In this document: in pieces, positions 1-9,157 of the stretch
Numbering within the stretch: the stretch's first letter is position 1
Layout of the letters: each line of letters starts with the position of its first letter
DNA from: Phaeovibrio sulfidiphilus
GTDB taxonomy: Bacteria > Pseudomonadota > Alphaproteobacteria > Rhodospirillales > Rhodospirillaceae
Assembly (NCBI RefSeq): GCF_014861485.1
Contig: NZ_JACZHT010000001.1
Location: 62,001 to 126,000 of the forward strand
Direction of reading: 5' to 3'
DNA: 64,000 nt
The notes under the pieces: generated by a model
What the model was told of the DNA's origin: nothing
Seen by the model: the letters and a program-made list of their open reading frames with translations, nothing else
Databases searched by the model: none
Translations under genes and position numbers: made by a program

Positions 1-271
1 CCATCAGCGCCCCCAGCTTCAGGGCCGGCGCCATGGTCCACCAGTTGGCCGCGTAGAAGAACACCGCCGCGGCCAGAATCTGCGCAAGCGCGGCGGCGAA
101 CAGACCTGCGGCCAGAAGGGAGGCGGTGGAGCGCGTGGCCCCCGCCGGGCCACCGGGCTCGGGCGCTCCGATGGCCCCGCCCCGCTCCCGCGCCCCGGCC
201 GGGGCCCGCCGAAACAGCGCGGGCGGAATGCGGGGCTGAATACCCGTGAGCAGGTCCGATACAGCCGCCAT
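1..271 (-). CDS. DUF2157-type membrane protein, N-terminal part
   Basis: Only the first 90 codons lie in the window; the gene runs off the left edge. The ATG at 271 follows a GGGGAGG ribosome-binding site. A basic, Pro/Gly-rich first 50 residues leads into a hydrophobic helix at about residues 55-75, then FYAANWWTMAPALKLG. The aromatic-AANW-PxxLK pattern is what I recognise from DUF2157, a family of predicted polytopic inner-membrane proteins of unknown role. The disordered-looking N-terminus is longer than I expect for the family. Function cannot be assigned. Confidence 0.6.
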   Translation of the reverse strand, partial: MAAVSDLLTGIQPRIPPALFRRAPAGARERGGAIGAPEPGGPAGATRSTASLLAAGLFAAALAQILAAAVFFYAANWWTMAPALKLGALM

Positions 272-1508
272 CCGTTTGTCCTCCCCAAGGTCGTGCGCTG
301 CACCCGGCACACACCGCCGGACAGCGCCAGAAGAAACAGAAATCCGGGCCGCGGGTGAACGGGCGCAGCCCCTCCCCACGGCCCCTCACCGGTGCCCCCC
401 AGGGTGCGGGCCCGGTCCGGCTCCGGACACGGGCAGAGGCATGCGCACGGGCACGGGCACGGGGAGAGATGCAGGCATGCGCACGGCCCGAAGACCGCAC
501 CAGCCCGGGCAGACAGCCGCAGGCGCGCGCATCCAAAAACACCCGGCACCCGGGAATGCTAGCACACCCGCAAAAAAGAGACGCCCCCTTTTTCGGCAGG
601 AAACAAGGCCCTGGCGCAGAAACCGTACCATAGAAAGGACATCACTAAACACCCTCCGGTTGAGTAGACCGGGACCAGACGGAACCCCCGCTGCCCCCGG
701 GGCAACACCCTTGACCCCGGGTCCGGAGGACGCGCCAAACGCCCGGGGCAGAGGGCACCCCCGGGCCCTGTCCGAACGCCCGCCAATGGGTGGACGCGCC
801 CCCCCCCGGGGCCAACCCCGCAACACCCGTTGCCCCGGCGCCCTGGCACCCCCACATTACACACTGTAAAATGAGCGCCTCCGGCATCCGGACACCCCTG
901 CGCACCGGAAAACGCCCCGAGGCCTCTGCCTGCAACAGTGGACAGCAGGACATGAGGAACGCTGAACGGCGGCCCTGCCGCACCCCCGCAGTGTCCGGGC
1001 CCGCACGATGGCCCGGCCACGGTCTTCCGCCGGGCCGCGCGGTCCCCGCCAGCGCCGCCACCAAGGCCCGGAGAACGGGGGACCGGTCCGGAAGACAGGC
1101 GACCGCTCCGGATCGCGCCTCCTTCGGACCCCACCGTGCGCCCCCTGCCACACACGCGGCCCGTACAGCCCGCAGCGCAAGCCCCCTGTGCCGCGCTCGC
1201 CTCACACACGGCTGGCCGACAGGGACCGGCCCGCGCCGGGACTCCCGGGCGGACACCCGCGCCACGGGGTCTGAATGGAGGCCGAACGGCCCCGGCACAC
1301 GCGGCCGGCTCGCCTCCCGAGACCTCCCACGGGACCGCCCGGCCCAAAGGCCCCTCCCTCCGGCACAGAAAAAGGGCCGGACCCGCTGGAAACGCTTTTT
1401 TTTATCCCTTATTAACAACCAGCCACAGTAAGATGGCCGAAACTACACACGTGCATCGCCGATCCGGGCGGACACTCCCTCACCAGAACGGACGTGGAGA
1501 CTTGCAGA
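272..1508. other. long spacer without a recognisable gene
   Basis: Open frames exist here only because the DNA is G+C-rich; none has a ribosome-binding site together with a protein-like composition. It holds one copy (778-845) of a 68-bp repeat that recurs at 30191-30258, an inverted repeat CCGGCCC/GGGCCGG at 1338-1344 and 1374-1380, and a T8 run at 1396-1403. The T-run opens an A/T-richer stretch (1396-1435) that probably carries the promoter of the sugar transferase. Confidence 0.6.
778..845 (+). repeat. dispersed 68-bp intergenic repeat, copy 1
   Basis: Aligned without gaps, 55 of 68 positions match 30191-30258. The right half is almost identical: CACCCGTTGCCCCGGCGCCC is shared. Both copies sit in spacers, which suggests a small dispersed element rather than remnants of one gene. 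Confidence 0.65.
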
Positions 1509-3005
1509 ATGGCTGAACGCCAACGAACAACACTCGGGGGCCTCTCTTATGTGTCCCTTGCCCTTGTGCTTGCGGATCTGAGCGCCCTTCTGGTCGCCTT
1601 CGCGGGAGCCTTTGTCGTGCGGCTTCTGCTTCCGGGCGCCCTGTCCCCCCTGACGGGCCAGGGGATCCTTCCGTTCCTGTTCCTGTTCCCCTGCCTGTTC
1701 GGCCTTCTCAAGCTCTACCCGGGAGCCCTGCTCCACCCGGCCGAGGAACTCAAGCGGCTGAGCCTTGCGGTCTCCCTTGGCGTGCTGATCCTGTTCGCCC
1801 TGTTTTTCTTCACGAAAAGCGGGGACGTCTACTCGCGCCTGTTCTTCCTGTTTTTCTGGGCCTCCGCGCTGGTGTGCGTACCTGCGGCGCGCACCCTGAT
1901 GCGCCTGAAGTTCTGCGACAGGAGATGGTGGCAGGTGCCGGTGATTGTTGTGGCCAACGCCTCCGCCCTCAGGGATCTGCCCATGGACGCCTGCCGGGTG
2001 CGCTTCTCGGGCTTCCTCCAGGCGGCCGTGGTGATCCCCTGTGAGCACTGCACACCCGAGAGCGGCCCGGGTCAGCCGTCCGGAACCCTCGTCCTCCCCG
2101 ATGGGAACGCCGGGCGCCCCTGTCGGCCCGAGCAGACCTTTCCCCTGGACATCGCCCGTCCCCTCGAGCAGCAGATCCAGCCCCTGGCCCAGCGCTTTCC
2201 CGGAGCTGTCGTGCTCATCCACTGGCCCAGCGTGCCGGCCCATCTCGGCGGCAAGCTGGTGGACGCCCTCAGCCTGTGGTTCCGGACCGTTCTGATTTTG
2301 CCGGGGAAGGACTGGCTCCCCACGAATCCGGCCCACGTGGTCCACATGGGCCTGTCCTTCGGGCTGGTGCTGCGGCGCAACCTCGCGGACCCGACCCTTC
2401 TGCGCATGAAGCGCCTGATGGACCTGGTCTGCACCAGCCTTGCGGCGATTGTGGCCCTGCCCCTTCTTCTGGTTCTGGCCATCCTGACCCGTCTGGACAG
2501 CCCCGGGCCGATCTTCTTCCGGCAGGCCCGCATCGGCCGGAACGGCCAGGTGTTCCAGGTCTACAAGTTCCGCACCATGGTCACGAACGGCCAGGAGGTG
2601 CTGGACGCCTATCTGGCCGCCAACCCGGAGGCCGCCGCCGAATGGAAAGCGGTCCAGAAGCTCCGGCATGACCCGAGGGTGACCCGCATCGGCCGGTTCC
2701 TGCGCAAGACCAGCCTGGATGAGCTTCCCCAGATCATCAACATTATGAGGGGCGAGATGAGCCTTGTGGGCCCGCGCCCCATTGTGAGGGACGAGATCCC
2801 CCGTTATGGCGACGCCTTTGCCCTGTATACCCGCTGTCCTCCGGGCATCACGGGGCTGTGGCAGGTGTCGGGGCGCAGCGACACCACCTATGACGAGCGC
2901 GTCCGGCTGGACAGCTACTACATCAACAACTGGTCGGTCTGGCTGGATATCTACATCATCCTGCGCACCATACCCGAGGTGCTCCTGCGCCGGGGCGCCT
3001 ACTGA
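1509..3005 (+). CDS. polyprenyl-phosphate sugar phosphotransferase (WbaP/ExoY superfamily)
   Basis: Predicted to transfer a sugar 1-phosphate to undecaprenyl phosphate at the inner membrane, the first committed step of exopolysaccharide or O-antigen unit assembly. The 498-residue protein has four hydrophobic segments in the first 130 residues, a soluble central domain, a further membrane segment (about 300-330) and the C-terminal bacterial sugar-transferase domain with SPGPIFFRQARIGRNG, VYKFRTM, LRKTSLDELPQIINI and VGPRP. It ends RRGAY, as WbaP-type galactosyl/glucosyl transferases do. The ATG at 1509 has GGAG ten bases upstream; an in-frame GTG at 1494 is less likely. No glycosyltransferase, Wzx or Wzy gene lies nearby, so the acceptor pathway is elsewhere. 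Confidence 0.9.
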   Translation: MAERQRTTLGGLSYVSLALVLADLSALLVAFAGAFVVRLLLPGALSPLTGQGILPFLFLFPCLFGLLKLYPGALLHPAEELKRLSLAVSLGVLILFALFFFTKSGDVYSRLFFLFFWASALVCVPAARTLMRLKFCDRRWWQVPVIVVANASALRDLPMDACRVRFSGFLQAAVVIPCEHCTPESGPGQPSGTLVLPDGNAGRPCRPEQTFPLDIARPLEQQIQPLAQRFPGAVVLIHWPSVPAHLGGKLVDALSLWFRTVLILPGKDWLPTNPAHVVHMGLSFGLVLRRNLADPTLLRMKRLMDLVCTSLAAIVALPLLLVLAILTRLDSPGPIFFRQARIGRNGQVFQVYKFRTMVTNGQEVLDAYLAANPEAAAEWKAVQKLRHDPRVTRIGRFLRKTSLDELPQIINIMRGEMSLVGPRPIVRDEIPRYGDAFALYTRCPPGITGLWQVSGRSDTTYDERVRLDSYYINNWSVWLDIYIILRTIPEVLLRRGAY

Positions 3006-3459
3006 CCCCACCGCACCGGTTCCCCCGGATCGCACTGGCCCGCCCGGCCCGGAATCCTCCGGCCGGGGCGGGATAACCGGATCACAGGATCACAGGAGCA
3101 CCGGGGGCACCGGCAGCTGTGGCGCTTTGGTGCCGGGACGTCAGGGAAGCGGGGAACTGTCAGGAAAGGGGCCGCTGCCACTGCGGCCCCGAAACGCCGC
3201 GCACTCCCCCCGGAACACACACACCCGGAACACATACACCCGCACCGCCGCCGGCGCCGGGCCAGGGGCAATGAATGCCTCCGGACCGGGGGGCAGGAGC
3301 GGACGGTGCAGAAGGTGCGGAACAGGCGGCTCGACCGGCCTGCCGGAGGCGTGAGCGGCGGGCCCGATCAGGACGCCGTCGGGCCATACCGGAAGGCCGG
3401 CCCGCAGCCCGGGATCAGGACGCCGCCGGGCTGTACCGGAAAGGGGCCGCCGCCATGGA
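3006..3459. other. spacer between convergent genes, repeat-rich
   Basis: No gene recognised. It contains short CA-rich repeats around 3208-3245 and most of a three-copy tandem repeat (3366-3482) that runs into the 3' end of the facing DUF1285 gene. No convincing terminator was seen for either convergent gene. Confidence 0.6.
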
Positions 3460-3482
3460 TCAGGACGCCGCCGGGCCGTCGG
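3366..3482 (+). repeat. three-copy tandem repeat, 45-47-bp period
   Basis: Copies begin at 3366, 3413 and 3458, each opening GATCAGGACGCCG(T/C)CGGGC. The third copy overlaps the last codons and stop of the DUF1285 gene on the minus strand, so repeat growth may have reshaped that C-terminus. Confidence 0.75.
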
Positions 3483-4179
3483 GAGGCGTGTCCGCCGGAC
3501 GGTCCGCCCCGGCGGATGAAGGGCTGTCCCCGGCCAAACCGTCCTCAACGCCCGGGGCCACAAGGGCTCCCCGGTCATCAAGGCATCCCAGGGGGAAGAA
3601 CGATTCGCAGCTCCACACGCCGAAGCACACGCTTCCATTGTCGGAGCGGTGCTCGACGCCCCGGGTGCTGAGCGCATCAAACACGTGGGGAAGAAGGCGC
3701 GCCTCAAGACCGGCACGGACCGTCACATAGCAGCGGGTGCTGCCCCCCGGATCGGCGGCGCTCCCGTCCGGATCAAACACGACCCGGACCGGGTGATCCG
3801 CGTCGATGGTGGTGATCTCGTCCAGGTTGGTCCGTATGGACAGGGCCTGGTCGGGCCCGCAGCATCCGGCAATGAAAAGTTCCTCGCCCACGAAGGGCGC
3901 ATCCTGGACCAGCACGGGCACCTCGCCCGAGGGCAGGTCCAGGCTGTAGGAGCCCCTCGGATCCCGATCCAGCATGCCCCCAAGGAAACTCACCAGCTCC
4001 GGCTGGCTGACCGGCCGCCCGTTGCAGAACCAGGATCCGTCCCTGGCGATTTCAAGGCGTCCACCGTTCCTCGCATCTTGTAGCGGACCGAACGATGCGT
4101 CATCCTGTAGGGCGAAGGGCCCGCCGATGGCGTCGTCGTTTGCGGCCTCCCGCTCCCTATCAAACCGGCGCCGGCTCAT
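3460..4179 (-). CDS. DUF1285 family protein
   Basis: The 239-residue soluble protein matches DUF1285 by GGRLEIARDGSWFCNGRPVS near residue 40, then a Leu-rich helix, RDPRGSYSLDLPSGEVPVLV and the run VQDAPFVGEEL. The family is common in Alphaproteobacteria and often sits beside the MoxR/DUF58 operon, as here on the opposite strand; its biochemical role is not established. The ATG at 4179 has GGGAGAGG upstream. The last 25 or so residues (Ser/Ala/Pro/Asp-rich) look non-conserved and end inside a tandem repeat. The 5' end abuts the divergent MoxR gene with a gap of only 48 bases, so the two promoters must share or overlap that interval. Confidence 0.85.
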   Translation of the reverse strand: MSRRRFDREREAANDDAIGGPFALQDDASFGPLQDARNGGRLEIARDGSWFCNGRPVSQPELVSFLGGMLDRDPRGSYSLDLPSGEVPVLVQDAPFVGEELFIAGCCGPDQALSIRTNLDEITTIDADHPVRVVFDPDGSAADPGGSTRCYVTVRAGLEARLLPHVFDALSTRGVEHRSDNGSVCFGVWSCESFFPLGCLDDRGALVAPGVEDGLAGDSPSSAGADRPADTPPDGPAAS

Positions 4180-4227
4180 GGCGTTGCCTCTCCCGTCCCG
4201 GTCGTCAGTCCAGAGGTATTCCCGATC

Positions 4228-5232
4228 ATGACACCCACATCCTCCTATTCGAGCCAGCCCCCCGACCTTCAAGAGGTAGACCGTCTTATCGCCCAAATCA
4301 AGGAGGTGCGCCACGCCGTGGGCGAGGTGATTTTCGGCCAGGACCAGGTCGTGGAGGATGTGCTTGTCACGCTCCTGTCCGGAGGACACGCGCTTCTGGT
4401 GGGGCTTCCGGGTCTTGCGAAAACCCGTCTGGCGCACACCCTGGGGACCGTGTTCGGGCTGGACAACAAGCGGGTCCAGTTCACGCCGGACCTGATGCCC
4501 TCGGACATCCTGGGCTCGGAAGTGCTCGAGGAGGGCAGCGACGGCACCCGCCGGTTCCGCTTCCTCGAGGGGCCGGTCTTCTGCCAGCTTCTTCTTGCGG
4601 ACGAGATCAACCGGGCCAGCCCCCGCACCCAGTCCGCCCTTCTCCAGGCCATGCAGGAGCACAACGTCTCCGTGGCCGGGCAGTCCCTGCCGCTGCCCTC
4701 GCCGTTTCATGTCCTGGCCACCCAGAACCCCATCGAGCAGGAGGGCACCTATCCCCTGCCCGAGGCCCAGCTGGACCGTTTCCTGCTCCAGATCAACGTG
4801 GACTACCCGGACGAGGCCGCCGAGCGGGCCATCCTCGCGACCACCACCGGCGCACACGACGTGAGCCCCCGGCCCGTCATGACCGCCCGGGAGCTGATGG
4901 TTGCCCAGCAGCTGGTGCGCCGCATGCCCATCGGGGACAGCATCATTGATGCCATCTTGCGCCTTGTGCGCTCGGGACGGCCCCAGACCACCTCCCTTCC
5001 CGAGGTCCGGGACCTGGTGTCCTGGGGACCGGGACCGCGCGCCTCGCAGGCCCTGGCGCTGGCGGTTCGGGCCCGCGCCCTCCTCGAGGGCCGCTCCGCG
5101 CCCACCCACCAGGATGTGGCGGTGCTGGCGCCGGCGGTGCTGCGCCACCGCATGGCCCTGACGTTCTCGGCGCGGGCGGACGGGGTCTCCCTGGACACGG
5201 TCATTGACCGCCTGATCGGGCTCCTTTCGTGA
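4228..5232 (+). CDS. MoxR-family AAA+ ATPase
   Basis: A 334-residue MoxR-type ATPase, a chaperone-like AAA+ family that works with von Willebrand factor A proteins on assembly or stress of envelope or metal-containing complexes. Visible motifs are Walker A GLPGLAKT (59-66), Walker B LLLADEIN (121-128), sensor-1 ATQNP and a MoxR C-terminal lid. It heads a five-gene run whose stops and starts overlap or nearly touch (next start GTG at 5229 inside its stop), so the products are probably made together. The substrate is unknown. Confidence 0.93.
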   Translation: MTPTSSYSSQPPDLQEVDRLIAQIKEVRHAVGEVIFGQDQVVEDVLVTLLSGGHALLVGLPGLAKTRLAHTLGTVFGLDNKRVQFTPDLMPSDILGSEVLEEGSDGTRRFRFLEGPVFCQLLLADEINRASPRTQSALLQAMQEHNVSVAGQSLPLPSPFHVLATQNPIEQEGTYPLPEAQLDRFLLQINVDYPDEAAERAILATTTGAHDVSPRPVMTARELMVAQQLVRRMPIGDSIIDAILRLVRSGRPQTTSLPEVRDLVSWGPGPRASQALALAVRARALLEGRSAPTHQDVAVLAPAVLRHRMALTFSARADGVSLDTVIDRLIGLLS

Positions 5233-6128
5233 AAGACGCCGCCACGCCGCGCCCGTCCCTGAACCGGGCGGAACGGGAGGCGGAACGGCTTCCGCCCCTT
5301 CTGGTCGCCGCCGAACGGATTGCCGCCTCGGTCACCCTGGGCTTCCACGGCCGCCGCATGGCGGGGCCGGGGGAGGACTTCTGGCAGTTCCGCCCCTACC
5401 AGGCCGGAGACCCGACCCGCCGCATCGACTGGCGGCGCTCGGCCCGGGCCGACCAGATCTATCTGCGCGAGCAGGAGCGCGATTCCGCCCAGAGCCTCTG
5501 GTTCGGGTGCGACCAGAGCGCGTCCATGGACTACCGCTCGGCCCGGACGCTGCCCCACAAGCGCACGCGGGCCCTCGAGCTCTGCCTTGCGCTGGCCAGC
5601 ATGGCCGTGCGCGCGGGGGAACGCATCGCCATCGCCGGGCGGGACAGCCGGGCCGCCCACGGCCGGGGCGCCCTTGTCGGCATGGCCCGGGTGCTGGGCT
5701 CGGATCCGCCGCCGTCCCTGGAGAAGGCTCTGGGGGCGCCGGTTCCGGCCCACTCCCTTGTTGTGTTTTTCGGCGACTTCCTGGACCCCCTGGACCAGGT
5801 GCGCAGTGCCATCCGCCGCCTGGCCGACGCCGGGGTCAAGGGCCACCTGGTGCAGGTTCTGGACCCTGCGGAACTGGCCCTGCCCTTCAGCGGACGCATC
5901 CGCTTCGAGGGGCCGGAGGGCGAGGCCCCGGTCCTGATCGACCATGTGGAGGCGCTGCGCGACCGGTATCTCCACCGGATCGAGGCCCACCTGGACGCGC
6001 TCGACACCATCGTGAGGCGGCACGGCTGGGGCTGTCACCGCCACTGCACGGACCAGCCCGCACAGCTGGCCCTGCGAGACCTGTACCTGGCGCTGGGCAC
6101 CGGCCCGGCCCGTGCTTCCGGCGGGTGA
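5229..6128 (+). CDS. DUF58 domain protein (VWA-like)
   Basis: The 299-residue protein carries the DUF58 signature DFWQFRPYQAGDPTRRIDWR (about residues 50-69) followed by SARADQIYLREQERD and a metal-site-like D-Q-SASM around 95-102. DUF58 proteins have a VWA-like fold and pair genetically with MoxR. Start is a GTG overlapping the moxR stop by four bases. No signal peptide or membrane helix was seen, so it is probably cytoplasmic or membrane-associated through the neighbouring BatA-like proteins. Confidence 0.9.
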   Translation: MKDAATPRPSLNRAEREAERLPPLLVAAERIAASVTLGFHGRRMAGPGEDFWQFRPYQAGDPTRRIDWRRSARADQIYLREQERDSAQSLWFGCDQSASMDYRSARTLPHKRTRALELCLALASMAVRAGERIAIAGRDSRAAHGRGALVGMARVLGSDPPPSLEKALGAPVPAHSLVVFFGDFLDPLDQVRSAIRRLADAGVKGHLVQVLDPAELALPFSGRIRFEGPEGEAPVLIDHVEALRDRYLHRIEAHLDALDTIVRRHGWGCHRHCTDQPAQLALRDLYLALGTGPARASGG

Positions 6129-6131
6129 GCC

Positions 6132-8219
6132 ATGGCCCTTCCCGACCTTCCGGCCTTTGCCACCCCCTGGGCCTTTGCCGCCCTGGCCGCTCTCCCGCTC
6201 CTGTGGTGGCTTCTGCGAGCCACGCCCCCGGCTCCGCGGCGGGTGCCCTTCCCGGCCATCCGCTTCCTGACCGGGCTTGAGTCTCCGCGCAAGACCCCCG
6301 CCCGCTCGCCCTGGTGGCTCTTGCTGCTGCGCCTGGTCACCGTGACCCTGGCGGTCATCGGGCTGGCCGGGCCGTTCCTTGCGCCTGCTGATCCGGACCT
6401 GCCCCCCGACGGAAACGGAAAGAGCCCCCTTCTTCTGGTGATCGACAACGGCTGGGCGTCGGGCGTGTCCTGGAAGGCCATGCAGGACTGCGCCCTCGAC
6501 CTGCTGGACGAGGCACAGCGCAACCGCCGTCCCGTCCTGCTGCTCACCACGGCGGCCAGCGCCACTCCCCCGGTGCTGTCCTGGAGGGACGCGGGCGCTG
6601 TCCGGGCCGAGGTTCAGGCCATGGTCCCCCGCCCCTGGCCCACGGACAGGAAAACCGCCCTCGAGCACCTGGAGGCCCTGCCGGGCGATGCCACCGGGGC
6701 CCCGGGGCAGGCCGTGTGGATCCATGACACCCTGGCCTCGCCGGACCCGGAGGCCACACGAAACCTGGCCCGGGCCCTGAACCGGCGGGCAGCCCTGACG
6801 GTGCGCGCCCCCGAGACCGGCAGCGTGTTCGTGGTGGAGGAACCGGTCCCGGCCCCTCCCTACCTGGAAACCGCCGTAAGGCGCTCCCCCGGGGGGGCGT
6901 CTGTTGAGCTCCCCCTGCAGCTCCGCCTGCTGGACGCACAGGGGCGGGTCATGGACCGGGTCGAGGCCCGCTTCGGACCCACGGACACCCGCGTGCCCGT
7001 GCGCTTCCGGCCGCCCCAGCCGGGCCCCGCCTCCCAGGCCCACCCCGCTTCCCAGGCCCACGCAACCGCAGCCGGCGCAGCCCCCGCACCGGAGAGCGCG
7101 CCCGTGCGCAGCCGCTCCTCCCTCGAGCTGGCGGACGGGACCGGAGCCCCCCTCCCCGGCGCGGGAACCCGGGTTCTGATGAACGACCCGGAAACCTTCC
7201 CCGAGGTGGGCCTGCTCACGGGAGAGGCTGCGAGCGCAAACCGCGAGCCCGTGCCGCTTCTGGACCCCTTCTATTACGTGGAGAAGGCCCTGGACACCCG
7301 GGCCGGGATCCTGGCCGCCCCCCTTGCGGATCTTCTGCGTCGCGGGGTCACGCACATCGTGACTGCCGACCTGGCTCCCCTTGATGCGGCCCGGGAAAGC
7401 GCTCTGGCCACCTGGGTGGAAAACGGCGGCGTCCTGATCCGCTTTGCCTCGCCCCGGTCCACTGACCGCACCGACGCCCTGCTGCCCGTCACCCTGCGGG
7501 ACGGGGACCGCTCCCTGGGCGGCGCCCTCAGCTGGAGCGATCCGGCCCGCCTGGCGCCGTTCCCGCCGGACAGCCCCTTTGCCGGCCTCGCCATCCCGGC
7601 GGATGTGACCGTCACCACCCAGGTGCTGGCCACGCCCCAGCCCGGTCTGGAGAACCGCACCTGGGCCTACCTGGAGGACGGCACCCCCCTTGTCACCGCC
7701 GCGAGCCGGGGCGCGGGACAGATTGTCCTGTTCCACGTCACCCCCACGCCGGACTGGTCCAGCCTGCCCCTGTCCCTCCTGTTTGAACGGATGCTGGAGA
7801 GGCTCCTGACCCTGGGCAGCGGAACCGCCGGGACCGGGACCGAGCCCGGTCAGGACGCCCGGCCCCTGCCCGCCTGGCGGGTTCTCGACGGGCTCGGGCG
7901 CCTGGTTCCGCCCCTGCCCCAGGACCGCCCCCTGCCGCCCGATCCGGCCGAACCGGTGCGGGTGGGCCCCGAGCAGCCCCCCGGCTACTATGGCAGCGAG
8001 AAGCACGCGGTGCCCCTGAACATCGCCCCGGGGGTCGACCGGCTGCTCAGCACCGGGGACTGGCCCGAGGGCACCTCGCTTCGTCCCCTGTCCGGGCAGG
8101 CCAAAACCCGGGATCTGGGCGGACCGGTTCTGGCCCTGGCCTTCGTGCTTCTGCTGGTGGACTTTGTCCTGTCCCTGGTGCTGCGGGGGCTGGGCGGATT
8201 GCGGATGCGTGAACGATGA
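6132..8219 (+). CDS. BatA-type N-terminal membrane protein, DUF4159 partner
   Basis: A 695-residue protein whose first 85 residues are the double-membrane-helix BatA domain: FALAALAALPLLWWLLR-like first helix, a charged loop with FPAIRFLTGLESPRKTPARS, then a second helix (LLLLRLVTVTLAVIGLAGPF). A large periplasmic-looking region with a Pro/Ala-rich linker (about 295-325) follows, and a final hydrophobic helix at about 665-685. In most Alphaproteobacteria I know, this domain and DUF4159 are one chain; here DUF4159 is a separate downstream gene starting in the ATGA overlap at 8216. Likely a membrane anchor of the MoxR system. Confidence 0.85.
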   Translation: MALPDLPAFATPWAFAALAALPLLWWLLRATPPAPRRVPFPAIRFLTGLESPRKTPARSPWWLLLLRLVTVTLAVIGLAGPFLAPADPDLPPDGNGKSPLLLVIDNGWASGVSWKAMQDCALDLLDEAQRNRRPVLLLTTAASATPPVLSWRDAGAVRAEVQAMVPRPWPTDRKTALEHLEALPGDATGAPGQAVWIHDTLASPDPEATRNLARALNRRAALTVRAPETGSVFVVEEPVPAPPYLETAVRRSPGGASVELPLQLRLLDAQGRVMDRVEARFGPTDTRVPVRFRPPQPGPASQAHPASQAHATAAGAAPAPESAPVRSRSSLELADGTGAPLPGAGTRVLMNDPETFPEVGLLTGEAASANREPVPLLDPFYYVEKALDTRAGILAAPLADLLRRGVTHIVTADLAPLDAARESALATWVENGGVLIRFASPRSTDRTDALLPVTLRDGDRSLGGALSWSDPARLAPFPPDSPFAGLAIPADVTVTTQVLATPQPGLENRTWAYLEDGTPLVTAASRGAGQIVLFHVTPTPDWSSLPLSLLFERMLERLLTLGSGTAGTGTEPGQDARPLPAWRVLDGLGRLVPPLPQDRPLPPDPAEPVRVGPEQPPGYYGSEKHAVPLNIAPGVDRLLSTGDWPEGTSLRPLSGQAKTRDLGGPVLALAFVLLLVDFVLSLVLRGLGGLRMRER

Positions 8220-9157
8220 AAGGCCCCGGACCCATGCTCCCCCTGTCCCTGCCCCTGTGCCAGAGCCCCCACCACGCTGCCTGCGCCGGGCACCCGCCGG
8301 CCGGGCCCCGGACGCGCTCCCCGCGTCCCCGTAACGCCGTGCGAACCGCGGCGGGCACGGTCCTTCGCACCCTGGCGGCGGGGCTGCTGGCCTGTGCCCT
8401 GGGCCTGGGTGCAGCCCACCACCCTGCCCTGGCCGCCGACCCCGGCACGGGGGCCCCGCCCCTGTCCGTCTCCGAGAAGGACCGGGAGGCGGCGCTTCAG
8501 CCCCGTTTGGCCTATGTGCTGTCGGGGAGCGCCAGCGCGGACCATGTCTCCGAGACCGGCCTGACCCGCCTGACCGACGTTCTGGCCCTGCGCACCAGCG
8601 CGAAGATGGCGCCCCCCGTGGCCCTGGACCCGGAGAGGGATGACCCGCTCCTGTTTCCGGTGGTCTACTGGCCCGTGAGCGCGGCCATCGCCCCCCTGTC
8701 CCCGGAGGCCGCCGGGCGCTTCAACCGCTACATGAAGGCCGGAGGCCTTCTGGTGATCGACCTGGGAGACGGCAGCCGCCCCACGGACGACCTGCTGGCC
8801 GGGCTCGACATCCCGCCCCTGAAGCCCATGGACCCCACCCACGTCCTGGCACGCAGCTTCTATCTGCTGTCGCGCACCCCCGGACGCCTGGACACCGCAG
8901 TCGCCTGGGTCGCCACCACGGGCCTGGACAACGACGGGGTCTCGCCCGTGGTGGTCGGCCCCAATGACTGGGCGGGCGCCTGGGCCGTGGACGGCAGCGG
9001 CGCGCCCCTGTTCCAGGCCTTTCCCGGAGGCGAGGGCCAGCGCGAACAGGCGTTCCGCTTTGGCATCAATCTGGTGATGTATGCCCTTGCCGGCAGCTAC
9101 AAGGGGGACCAGGTGCACTCGGAAGCCATTTTGGACAAGCTGGAGAACAGGAAATGA
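8216..9157 (+). CDS. DUF4159 domain protein, separate gene
   Basis: A 313-residue DUF4159 protein (PRLAYVLSGSASADHVSETG about 85-105, later GGLLVIDLGDG and a His/Tyr/Pro-rich C-terminal half). The ATG at 8216 overlaps the previous stop (ATGA), but the first 41 residues are His/Pro/Arg-rich. A good Sec signal peptide (hydrophobic core about 46-68, cleavage after ALA at 73) begins near an in-frame GTG at 8339. Translation from 8339 would give a clean exported protein; from 8216 it would have a long cytoplasmic-looking leader. In relatives this domain is the C-terminus of the BatA-like protein, so this looks like a gene fission that acquired its own export signal. Confidence 0.8.
   Translation: MKGPGPMLPLSLPLCQSPHHAACAGHPPAGPRTRSPRPRNAVRTAAGTVLRTLAAGLLACALGLGAAHHPALAADPGTGAPPLSVSEKDREAALQPRLAYVLSGSASADHVSETGLTRLTDVLALRTSAKMAPPVALDPERDDPLLFPVVYWPVSAAIAPLSPEAAGRFNRYMKAGGLLVIDLGDGSRPTDDLLAGLDIPPLKPMDPTHVLARSFYLLSRTPGRLDTAVAWVATTGLDNDGVSPVVVGPNDWAGAWAVDGSGAPLFQAFPGGEGQREQAFRFGINLVMYALAGSYKGDQVHSEAILDKLENRK

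Noticed and set aside
4803-8006. Very long open frame antisense to the MoxR operon
   Set aside because: Runs opposite strongly supported genes, is Gly/Arg/Gln/His-rich with no domain, and arises from high third-position G+C in the real frames.
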